Made by a program: the position numbers and the translations under genes. From assembly GCA_022410635.1 (NCBI GenBank), contig JAJVDF010000255.1, positions 282,097 to 346,096 on the forward strand: a stretch of DNA of 64,000 nt, written 5' to 3'. Shown here one piece after another: positions 1 to 14,800 of this stretch. Each line of letters opens with the position of its first letter. Within the stretch, counting starts at the first letter, position 1. This stretch comes from Tretioscincus oriximinensis (taxonomy: Eukaryota > Chordata > Lepidosauria > Squamata > Gymnophthalmidae). Below the pieces are notes generated by a model. That model did no database searches, was not told where the DNA came from, and saw nothing but the letters and a program-made list of their open reading frames with translations.

Positions 1-111
1 ACGTTCCCTGAGAGCCAGGAGCTCCTTGCACCGAACACACACCCATGACTTCTCACCAGCAGGTAGATAGTCATACATCTGACACTCAGTGCAAACATTC
101 AGCAAATAGCA

Positions 112-310
112 TAGGCTGACCAGATGACCCCTTTGGGGGAGGAGTGAAAACCCAGTTTTGGGGTGCCTTCCGGGTTTTGCTGAGGAAAATAATATTTTTT
201 TTGAAAAAAAATATTTTTTTGAAAAAAAAAATCCTCAGCAAAAACCAGGAGGCACCCCAAAACCAGGTTTCCACCCACCCGCCCCAAAAGGGGTCATCTG
301 GTCAGCCTAT
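112..310. mobile_element. Palindromic MITE (foldback)
   Basis: The ends are inverted copies (TAGGCTGACCAGATGACCCC at the left and its complement at the right). The whole unit folds, with an A/T-rich loop of poly-T and poly-A runs. AATAGCA flanks it on both sides (105-111 and 311-317), as a target duplication should. No coding capacity. Confidence 0.75.
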
Positions 311-312
311 AA

Positions 313-480
313 TAGCACTTAGAGACTAACAGGAGAAAAATGAGTGGCATAAGCATCTGAAGAAGTAGATGTGTCTACGGAAGCTTATGCCACCCACTTT
401 TCTCCTGTTAGTCTCTAAGTGCTACTAGCCCCTTTACTGGACTTTATACTGGACTAACAAGGCTATTTCTCTGAAATTGT
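313..480 (+). repeat. LINE-tail repeat containing a 42-nt hairpin
   Basis: Arms 313-354 and 383-424 are inverted copies, 40 of 42 positions matching. The right arm and what follows (to about 480) match a dispersed repeat seen again at 5195-5330, 35048-35165 and 57690-57820, which reads from TAGATGTGTCTAC to CTAACA(C/A)GGCTATT. The left arm is therefore an inverted duplication of part of that repeat. Confidence 0.65.
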
Positions 481-897
481 CAACGTTGGTAGGATGAGTA
501 AAGAAATCCCGTTGTTCCATCATCATCTCACGTAATTTCTGTTTCTACACTCCCACGTCAACTGTGAAGTATGAAGACCTTTAAGAAGGGTTTCTCCCAT
601 CCTTATGTAATTTTGTCATATGGATGGTACTAATTAGGCCACATGAGGATCTCAGTTTAGAAAACTGAGCCTATAACCAGACACATGTTTATAGTCTGGC
701 CATGGGGCAACTGCTGTATGTATCATTAGCCACCCCAATGGAATATCTAGCAAAGAGGACTTGTTGTACCTTAAGAGACAAAGGGGAGAAGATATATTCA
801 CAAAAATTCATGCAAGACCGCTTTTCTAGATATTCTGGATACAGACTAAGACAGCTACTCCTTTGAAATAAACCCCAGCAGAGCCACACTATATTGG

Positions 898-1305
898 ATG
901 GTTAGAAATATTTTCTCTATTACACAGGGGGCATTCCTTGAAACTAAGGGGCAGAAGAGTGAGGACAAAGGGAAGAATTGTATCACCCAGAGGGTCAGCA
1001 TCCTGTGGGGTTTACTTCCAGAGGAGATGGTGGTAGCTAGCAATCTGGATAGCTTTAAGACAGGAATAGACAAGTTCATGGACACCAAGGGTATAAATAG
1101 ATACCAGGATATATCTCTTGATCTTGCCTCCAAGATGGAGCAACAAGCAGTATTCCCAAAACACCATTTGCAGGTAGTTAAGTACAGGTGAAGATTTTGC
1201 CTTCTTCAGCTTCAGACTGCCCAGGGACAATTGGTACCCCCCTGTGTGAGACAGGTGAGCTCTGGCCCCATTCAGCAGCACTCCTCTTATGTTCTTACAA
1301 AGTGT
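898..1305 (+). mobile_element. CR1 LINE 3' fragment
   Basis: It shares the long consensus seen many times here: ACACAGGGGGCATTCCTTGA, then GACAAGTTCATGGACACCAA, GGGTATAAATAGATACC and a tail ending near a GTTCTTA motif. No intact ORF. Confidence 0.8.
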
Positions 1306-1963
1306 AGGATTTTTTAATGTTCTCTTGAAGAGGGTTTTCACAAAACGGCATAAAACCTAACTAATTCTGGATCAGAAATGGCCAAGCAGATGTATAGAAA
1401 GTATTTCACACCAGCTAAATAGCTGTATTTGCACATTTTCCCCACATTTACTGGCCGAGTGATCAGGATTTTTAACAATGATTCCTTTATTCCAGAATAT
1501 TGCTAAAATCCATCACTTACTGTGGCCTTCTGGATCCAGTCTGAGTTCGGTTTTCTAGCTGATGTCAGACTCCAGCTTGCATCAGCCCCAGTGAACATGG
1601 CCAATAGGATGCTGGGAATTGAAGTCAAGACATCTGGAGGACATCAAGTAAGAAAAAGTTGACCCCCAATCCATGCTGTAGCCAGTCACCTTCCAGCTGC
1701 TGGCAGTCATCCAAGTTAACTTTTCTCAGAACATAAAGCAGACATTTCTTGCAAGCTTAGAAAGCCATGACACAATTGCTGAAAGAAGAGCAAATCAGAT
1801 TGTATCAGAAACACAATCTTCATTGCAAACCAGGGCAGGTGATTTTTTCCTGCTACACCGATGCTTTGCTGTTCCTAGTTCAGTTCTCTTCATTGCAGCA
1901 ATATGTTTTCTTGTGGTTAGTAAGAGCTGCCCAGTAATAACAAGCTTTTTCTGTCCTTTGAAG

Positions 1964-6343
<4,380 letters not shown>

Positions 6344-8560
6344 CGCAGGGTAGACTTTGGAGTCTGATGTTGTAACGCCTCCAGAAACATGTTGTATACG
6401 GTCAGCTTTTTTTCCATAGAAACCACAAAACATAATGGATGCCAGTCGACAGTGTTATTTATTATTTATTATAGCTGATAAGGTTCAGGGTATACTTTTT
6501 TATAATAGGTCTCTTAATACTATTAACCTTCCCAAGGCTAACCATAGGAAAGCCAATTGGCACAGCTTACTAGACCCAGGCAGAGATATTTGTGCTTAAT
6601 GTTAAGCAGTTATGGGAGGATTTTTTTAAAAATAAAATGGAAATCTGTGTGAAAACTGCAGCTATGTCAATACAAAAGGGCCTCAGTGCGGCCAAATGGC
6701 TAGCACATTTGGTAAGGCTTAGCCACTTTTCCTGTTCCAAACTTTCCTACCTAACAATGTGCTCTTAAGAACTGGAAAGATTTGAGCATGCTGCAACTGT
6801 AGAAATTACATCCTTCAAAGAATACGGAGGCGGAGTCCAGACGAAGGGCTAGAGATATGTATTTTTTGCCTCTGATAATAAAAGAGAAACTGATTTCAAG
6901 AAACCCAATTCTCTTAAAAAGCTCAAAGGAGGCTTAGGTGGATTGTGATCCGATTATGTGGTTGGTGATCCTCCGGCAAAGATCCTTGTCATCTGCATTT
7001 TACATGGATATTGTGTCGCAAACACAATTTCTGTGCTGCCGCTTACCTGATAGGTACTGTTAGTATGTGCCGAGGCACCCGAGTTGTCACAGGGTTTCCC
7101 AGCTGCACGCTGCTTGAAGGGGTCCCATCTGCTGAAGTGGCTTCAGGATTATCCCTGCCTACCCTGGATTTGAGAGGCAGTGCCACTCTATGAAAAGTAA
7201 ACCACCTCTGTGGACAAGGAAGTCCAGGAGCATCTTAAAGAGATGTAACAGACAAAGGATTGGTAACATGAACTTTCCTAGATTAAGGCTACTTCATCAG
7301 GTATATCTATTGAAGTAGATTTAGTCTCCTAAGGATCACGCTTCCAACATATACTTTTAACTCGATTCTGAAGGACTAAGCTAAGAGAAAAAAGTTTTTA
7401 CTGGATTTAGTTTAGTTCTTTAGGACTGAAGGTGGATCAAAAGTAAATGTGCTGCAAGGTGCTGCCAGATCCTCTTGCTTACTGATATTTTTTTAGGTTT
7501 GACGACGATGCCTTATGAGTTTACATTCATTCAAATTATGTTGTTATGTTCCAACTGTAGTCCTCCAGATATTTTAGAACTGCAGTTCTCAGCATCTTAC
7601 TCTCTGCACTGTGCCAACCCTGGTTGGCAGTGGAATACTGAGAGGCCCATCAAAGAGAAGCCTAAAATCTTTGGCTAGGGATGGAATGGTGAGACTTGTA
7701 GTTCAGAACCAACTGAAGGATTGCAGCTGAGCATCCCAGATTCAGGTACAAGGTGTGTGTTAAACAATTTGATATAGAATCCAGGTAGTATTAAAGCTAC
7801 TGTCTTGTTTGGTAGAAATTATTTACTCATGTTGCATATGGTTCTTTCTGTGGATTGATATTTTTAAGCATATAACAGGAGCAGCCATCCGTTATTCTGA
7901 CATGCTATTGGGTGGAAATTAGCTTCTATTTGTCTAATCCTTAATCAAAGGCCCTATCTTCATTGAAGCTCACTCTGGGATATATCTTTAATGGGGCCTG
8001 CCATAGACTGCACAAGTATGTGGACGACAGCCCACGACCGTACTTTCAGGGATTCAAGGGACTTGGAAGTCCACCTCATGAAGTTTCTACTTTTGTCATT
8101 CTCCCTCACTCATTGTTCTTTTAAATCCCTTGATTTCAGTGCTCTTTGCGAAGCAGCCAAGGTACAGATCCTGTTCTTTGATGTTGAAAAGGAAAATGGT
8201 TAATTCTAGGGAAAGATTGCACCACCATCTCACTGCAGCATTGATGTTGGTTATGTTAACTTTTCTATATTAAGTGGGATAAGATGAAATATATTCCAGT
8301 TGCTTTGTCATGTCGTAGTGGGGTGGTATAATTTGCTTTCTGGCAGTCTCTTCTGTGTTTTAGATTGATAACTATTGATAACTTTAGTGATTTTGGAAGG
8401 CTCTGTATTAGCGCAATGGTTATACCTGTGTAATCCTAGTGTTCGGTTGTGAATGTGTGGGCAGGCACACATTTCAGGAAACCATATTGGGAAATTGTGC
8501 CCTAAACCTCTCCATTTTGATCCCAAGTATCTGCAGAGCAGCTTGTTTATGAATAAAAAG
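6344..8560 (+). other. MTMR2: MTMR2 3' untranslated region (extent uncertain)
   Basis: No open frame with gene character follows the stop. AATAAA hexamers occur near 6630, 6886, 8552 and 9755, and I cannot tell which is used; the end given here follows the hexamer near 8552. The stretch is mostly unique AT-rich sequence with a MITE-like repeat near 7535-7640. Confidence 0.4.
7535..7640. repeat. MITE-like dispersed repeat
   Basis: Similar to 8935-9045 and 1555-1640; all three share a CACTGTGCCA..CC..TTGGCAGTGGAAT or equivalent core and a C(T/A)CAGCAT motif with complementary ends. It lies in the region taken here as the MTMR2 3'UTR. Confidence 0.45.
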
Positions 8561-8934
8561 CTGCTAGAACTCCTCAAAACTATACATAGAATCTGGCATA
8601 TTCAGTTGTAGGATTTCAACACCTCCTTTTCTTATCTTTAACACCTTTTTCATTACTCCAGCAATATGGGTAAACACAAGAATCAAACAGAATGCTAAGT
8701 ATCTTTAAAGTTCCTGAGGTAGGTAACTAAAAGTGGAGGGTCACAGAGAAATCTATAAAGCTACTTCTGCTTCATCTTTCTTCTCAGGTTATAACTCTGT
8801 AATTTCATATTCCGGAGCACTTTTATGTCATGAGACTGCAGAAAGAAGAGGCAAAGTGTTTATATTGTTTATTTGGAGTGAAAAGACTTCCAGCTTTTTG
8901 GAAGGCGGCCAAGAGTCAGGGGATTAATCATGTA

Positions 8935-9045
8935 TCTTCAACTATAGTCTTTCAGACAGTATGGAACTACAGCTCCCAGCATTCCCCTCTCAACACTGTG
9001 CCAGCCCCAATTGGCAGTGGAATGCTGGGCGAAGTTAGAAGCATC
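8935..9045. repeat. MITE-like dispersed repeat, second copy
   Basis: GAACTACAGCTCCCAGCATT at the left and TGGAATGCTGGGCGAAGTTA at the right, with a core CTGTGCCAGCCCCAATTGGC; partner of 7535-7640. Confidence 0.5.
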
Positions 9046-9772
9046 GTAATCCTCACGTTTGGAGTATATTTCTCCCACTGCGCCGTATTTCTGCCGTTAA
9101 GCTAGGCAAGATTGGCTTGTTCTATTCCAGGGGACAGAAGAAAAGGAGCAGCATGCTAAGTAGCTAACAAATCAATACCAAAACCCAAACAAGCTTCTTT
9201 TTGCTACTTTTCTAGATAGGATAATTAGATTTTTTTTAAAAAAAATACAGAAGACACTTGAAAAATTCCTTGCCTATATTCTGAAATGGTGCAATCAATA
9301 CTGTTGTGTATGTGGACTAAAATCTAAATTATTCTGCAGATTTTTTTTCTTAATGATAAAAGTATACCCAGGTTTATAGCTTTTGCATATACTGTTTTTT
9401 ACATATTATTGTATATTGTCTCAAGGAAATAATTATTATGTAAACAAAATACCAAACTGTTTTCCTGCTAGGGATTTTAAATGGACAAAGAGTGTATTTG
9501 TTTTGTCCAAAGTTAATAACACCAAGTTACATATTTAAACTTCTTACGATAGATGGGCTCAAAGCTATTTTTTAGATTAGCAGACACTTTTGTGTTCTTA
9601 TTAAAGTATTATATTATGAAGCATTATCATTAAAAATAATTATTTTTAATAACAGCATTTCCTATCCTCTGAGCTAATAAGGTGAAGTATGGTAATGTCA
9701 GTTCATATAAAGGCTCTTTGCACACTGGGCCGTATTCTCCCAAATTCTGCATTAAATAAACAAATGAATTAT

Positions 9773-10090
9773 AAAAAATTCATCCACTGACAGCAACCAG
9801 ATGCTGCAGTCCAGTGAATAATAATTTTAACTTAAAGACAAGCTGTGAATACAAGAACAGCATGATTTAGGTCGGACTTTAAAAAACCAAATAACTTTAC
9901 TTCACACTTTTATAAAGTACAGCCAGAATAAGGTTCGGTATGGAAAGGACAACAAAACTAATGTACAAACTCCATCAAGTTGGAAAACCTGACGCCAACA
10001 AAGATAATTATGAAAAAAATACATCTACAGTAAGGGACTCTGAATCTGTTAAAAATACAAAGCAATGTGGAAAATCCACAGTGTTATGGA
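9773..10090. repeat. Unexplained paralogous block, copy 1
   Basis: Direct-orientation relative of 11093-11330 (AAATTCATCCA.TGACAGC, then AGTGAATAAT.ATTTTAA, then TATAAA.TAC). It lies in the gap between the convergent MTMR2 and CEP57 genes. The reading frame open in copy 2 is broken here. Confidence 0.6.
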
Positions 10091-10364
10091 TACGAAATAG
10101 GCCATGCTTTAAGCACAGATCATGAGTCCATTAATATTCCCCTTCAGGGTACATATAATTTTATCTGACCCTGAAGCTGAAGAAGTGATGAGGAGTGAAA
10201 CCACTCTAACCACAAAGAATGTTTCTTTAGGGATCATAACCAGTATAAGTTGGAAGAACAATGGTGGATATTACTCTTTGTCTGGAAAGACTCAAATTTT
10301 ATACGGTACGTACCCTAAATGGGAATACTAAAACACTTATGACCTGTGTTTAAAAGAAGTACTT

Positions 10365-10625
10365 GGTTTTTATACCCTCTTTTCTCACTTGATGGGATTC
10401 AAAAGTGGCTTCCAAGGGTATCATTCTATCTTCCCCACTGTCTGTGGTGGTTCCCATTTATCTAGCTGTAGTCTGTTGCAATTTCTTGCAATTCATGCTT
10501 TCAACTAGCTGGGTTGGCTAGAGCTATAGGCTAGTAGAAAGTGCTCAGCCCACCCCACGTCCAACACAAGGCCTTGAAACTCGATCTTTCAGATGAGAGG
10601 CCGACTACTTAGCGACTGTGCCGTT
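10365..10625 (-). repeat. tRNA-headed SINE
   Basis: Reverse-oriented copy of the family at 47043 (CTAGAGCTATAGGCTAGTAG, CACGTCCAACACAAGGC, then GAGAGGCCGACTACTTAGCG near the 5' tRNA-like end). Confidence 0.7.
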
Positions 10626-10979
10626 TAGGATGGATAACACTGTATTTGTAAATTTTGCACGTGGATTGTATTTTTAATAAGTTACAGAGTCCCTTACTAT
10701 ATGTGCATTTTTTCATAATTTGCTGGAGTCAGGCTTTCTGATTCAGTAGTGGAACTTGTACATTAGTTTCGTTGTTTTTCACATCAAGTTGTGCTTTATA
10801 TATTCTGTGTGAGTATGGAAAGGGCCTAATATAGGACACATGGAACAAAAACCTGGCTGCCTTATATTCTGCTCCATCAACCAATGTTAATTGTGTTAAA
10901 CTGCCCTTTTCAAACCTGTTATAAGTTGCACGTGTATTTGTTTAAATGGGAAAAAACCACATTTAATCACCAAGTTATA

Positions 10980-11674
10980 TTTATTGGATTCCAATCAGAC
11001 CTCAAAACGCGCAGGCGATTTTGAGTCAGCACTACATTTCCAATCACTGGAAGGCTTTTTGCAGTATTATTAATATAATAAATAATATATCTGCATTTAT
11101 AAAAATTCATCCAATGACAGCCAGCAGATGCTCCAGTACAGTGAATAATCATTTTAAATTAAAAGCAAGCTGCCTGTGCAAGAGCAGCGTGATCCAGGGC
11201 TTTAAAAAGCCCACATACTTTGACCTCACACCCTTCTATAAAATACAAAAAAGGAAGAAAGAGAATCCGGATGACTATTCAGTACTACATTATTCAGATT
11301 CTGTGAGTAAAACTGGAAGAAAATCATTAAAAGTGACATGCAGCAGGGGAAAGTATCCATCAGGGACCGCAATGCCTCCACTCAACCTGTGCACTGTCGC
11401 TCCCTAGAAGCCCAGTCAAGAGTCAGGTGACCGGCTATTTTAATTGCCTGAGGCAAAGCTGTACAACACAGACTGACAATATTGTAAAGGGTTTTCACTC
11501 TCCCTTCCCTGCCAGGATTAAGGCTGTTATGTGATCAGGTCCACAGGTGGGAAGGACAAGCTTTTGTTTCTGAAACACAGCTGCGTGGAAACTGGGTTTA
11601 GAGCCAGAAGAGGGAACTCTATGTCTCTGTCCGTGGGCCCTCCCCACCTTCCCCCAAATCACACACAAGACACT
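10980..11674 (-). other. CEP57: CEP57 3' untranslated region (putative)
   Basis: Minus-strand sequence after the CEP57 stop. The first convincing AATAAA on this strand is at 10985-10980. The region overlaps the second copy of an unexplained paralogous block (11093-11330) on the other strand. Confidence 0.4.
11093..11330. repeat. Unexplained paralogous block, copy 2
   Basis: Second copy of the block at 9773-10090. On the plus strand an open frame of 128 codons (11021-11407) runs through it, with FKKPTYFDLTPFYKIQKRKK; I do not recognise the peptide. It overlaps the putative CEP57 3'UTR in antisense. Confidence 0.6.
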
Positions 11675-11893
11675 TCAGTAGTCCCAACTGACATCATCTT
11701 TCTGAAGGGAGGATTGTATGCATTGCATTTCCCTCAGCAACTGCAGGCTCTTCTTTCCCCGGTCTCCTGTTCTTCCCCTCAGGATCTGCTCCTTCACCTT
11801 GGTCACTGGAGGCGTGCTTTTCCCCTCACCCCCTCTGCTGAGCTCTTGGGTGCCATAGCGCTTAGTCTTTACTTCTTTTTTGTGTTTCTCCAG
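11675..11893 (-). CDS. CEP57: CEP57 exon 11 and stop
   Basis: 219 bp, 72 codons plus stop; acceptor aattcccag|ctg. It encodes [14 protein letters not shown], a variable linker, then [19 protein letters not shown] and the terminal WDY typical of CEP57. Confidence 0.96.
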   Translation of the reverse strand: MEKHKKEVKTKRYGTQELSRGGEGKSTPPVTKVKEQILRGRTGDRGKKSLQLLREMQCIQSSLQKDDVSWDY

Positions 11894-14800
11894 CTGGGAA
11901 TTAAACAGAACAAAGCAGGTATTTACCTCAGGTTGTGCCTCCATCACACCACAATGAGGCCCATTGAGAATAATGGAGCCTTAAGGTTCCTTGGGTGATT
12001 AATGAAGATGCTGCCTTGCCTCAGTGTACAAAATCTTATGTTAACCAGCATTCACACTTCAGATTCTCTCTATATTGCACTGAAACTGATCTGCCTCTAA
12101 AACAAACACTTGTTTTCTGGCAGAAAGTGGCCTTTTTAAAAATTTATCTTTTCCATCTCGAGGAAGGCAATCTCACATAACCTGTCAACTCTGACTGGCT
12201 ACTCCAAAAGGTGTGATGAGAATCAATTTGGATGTTATCACTGCCTTTTTCTGCTGTACACAATTCTCTGCCCCAATTATATAATGGGACGCCCACGCCC
12301 ATATCATCCTGCCCATGCCTTAAGACCTGCAGAGAAGGCCCTCCTGATCGTAACGCCTCTCTCAGGAGCAAAGAGTAGAAACCCAGGATAGGACCACCTC
12401 CGTGGCAGCCCCCTGGCTAAAGAAGTTTCCCCTTGAGATGCGTCAATAATCAACTATGTATGCATTTAGAAAACACTTGAAGACACAACTCTGTAACCTG
12501 GTCTTTGTCTGGAAAAATGACTCCCCCCTACTTTCAGGCACTGTTGTTTTAATATGTTAATTTGTTTGTTATTGGAAACCGCCCTGAGACTTTTGGGTAT
12601 AGGATGATATAGAAATGTACATAAAGAATAAATAAATAATTTGTGATATTACTAGCAGAAATTATTTGGGAGTTTTGGTCATTCTCTGTAATTAAGGAAG
12701 GGCAGCTGCTACAAAACTTCCACTTTTCTGACTCTTCAAATCAATCAGAGCACTCCAGGTTCTTGTTCCGGGCAGAAAGCATCTAAAGAAGAGATTTCTT
12801 AATTCATTATTTGACATGTACCGGGGCATGTGATGAAGATACTCACCCGTGCTTGATGTCGCTGGATTTTAGCAATTTGCTCAGCTTTGGCTTCCATCCG
12901 TTTCACCAGTACTTCCAACTCCCTTTCTAGATCTCCCCTCACACCAACTGTTGAAGCCTCGTGGATATGTTTTGCAAGCTGCTGATGGTCGCTTGTATAT
13001 AATTGAGTGGAAGATAGTAAAGTAGGATCAGAAATACATCTTTCCTCCTAAGGACCTTATCTGTACATATAAAAAGCTTATCAAAGAATCCAACACTCTT
13101 GAGGTACAAACTTTGAAGCCTCCAGAGAGGAAGGAAAGAAGGAAGATAAGGAATAAAGAAGGAAAGAAAGAAAAATAGAAAGGACAAAAGAAAGAAGAAA
13201 GCAGCAAGTGAAAGAGGGATGGGAAGGAGTAAGGGAGTGGGTGGAAGCATGCATTGGAGCAAGGGGGAGGGGTTAGAGTCCATTGAATTATCCTAATAGA
13301 ATGGGCTAATTCTGCTATTATTGTATTAGTTTAGAATTATGTTGTAAGATGGAAGATCAAATTTGTAATGGAGGGCCAAGAAAGGAACTTCAGAAGTGAG
13401 AGAAATAACAGTTACACCTTTCCCTTTCTCAGTAGAATACCATCACAGAATACATCTAAACGCCATTCATAGGGAGTCGAGAGTAGGTCAAGTCTCTACC
13501 TTTGCCCTCAATTTGAGATGCCCAGAAGCAATTGGTGGGCCACTATGTGAAGCAGGATGTGGAACTACATGAACTATGGCCTCATCCTGCAAGGGTCTTC
13601 TTAAGCTCACCACAAGAGCAGCGTTGTTTGTAATGCAGAGGCTGTTGTTCACAATCTTCTGCTCCTAAGACCCTAAGTGGAGCCCTGTTGCTTCAAGCCA
13701 CAGCCCACCTACTCCAGCATTCCATCTCACACAGTGGGCCACTAACTGCACCTGGGCATTCTCTACTGTCTACTTCACACAATGATTTTCAAAAGTATCA
13801 GTGGGAAGAGTGATCTGAGAAGCCTGAGGGTTCTTTAAACACTCACTAATATGTTAGCACAGATGAGCCAAAATACAGTGAATATGTGTTTTCCTCCACA
13901 ACGAATGCTCAGTGAGGAACCAATGCTGTACTGATACTACTATTCTGTTTACAGCATTAAATTATAATTGGCACCATCTAGACCATGGTGGAACAAACCA
14001 CAATTCATTGGGTTCACGGTTACTCCTCATCTGGTCTTTCCTTTTCCCCCATAACTATTGTTCTCACAGTCCCCAGACAACTCAAAGCAACAAGACCTAG
14101 CAATCAAAGGCTTTAGAACTGCAAGATTCCCCCCAAGACCTATTTTTCTGGTTTTAAGAAGAAAAGTATGGAAGCTATATATCAGTTTTCATAGCAAGCA
14201 TATTTTCAAAAGCCAGTACGTAAACTGTGCAGCTGGTTTCGAAGTGAAATGAAGAATTAATCTGTGACAAGCTAAACTAAAAATGCAGTACATCTTTTTT
14301 ATTCCGAGGCTCTTGGATAGCTCCCCACCAGTACCCACTATCCAGCCACCAGTGCCATAAACACACACATTCCAAGAAGAGGGTAGACTCACCGACGCAT
14401 TTGCCCAAGCTCATCCTTGAGGGTTTGCAATACTTCAGAAAGGTCTCCCTGGGACGTGGAAGAAATGGAAGGCCCGGAAGACCTCCTGTACTTGTTAATC
14501 TGCTTGCTCAAGGGGACTTCACTGAGCACACGGTCATTGCAAAGGGCTTTTGTGTGATGCTTCATGAGGTGAATGACATGTTGCACATTGGCCCCCACTG
14601 AGTGGCTGGGACTGGTGGACTGCAGGTAAACCAGAAGAGATGAAATATGCAGACGCTGCTTGTAAAACTGAAGAGAAAAATCCGCAGTTCCACATTACAG
14701 AGATAGTAGGCCAAAGCCCATCCATGATACTTTAGAGATATTCCACTTTAAGGAATCCCACTTCTAAGCAAAAAGCTTCCAAATTAACATTAAGGTTTTA

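Noticed and set aside
1..1963. Upstream MTMR2 exon (expected to end ..WQMTRQ)
   Set aside because: No matching translation with a donor site was found; it presumably lies before the window.
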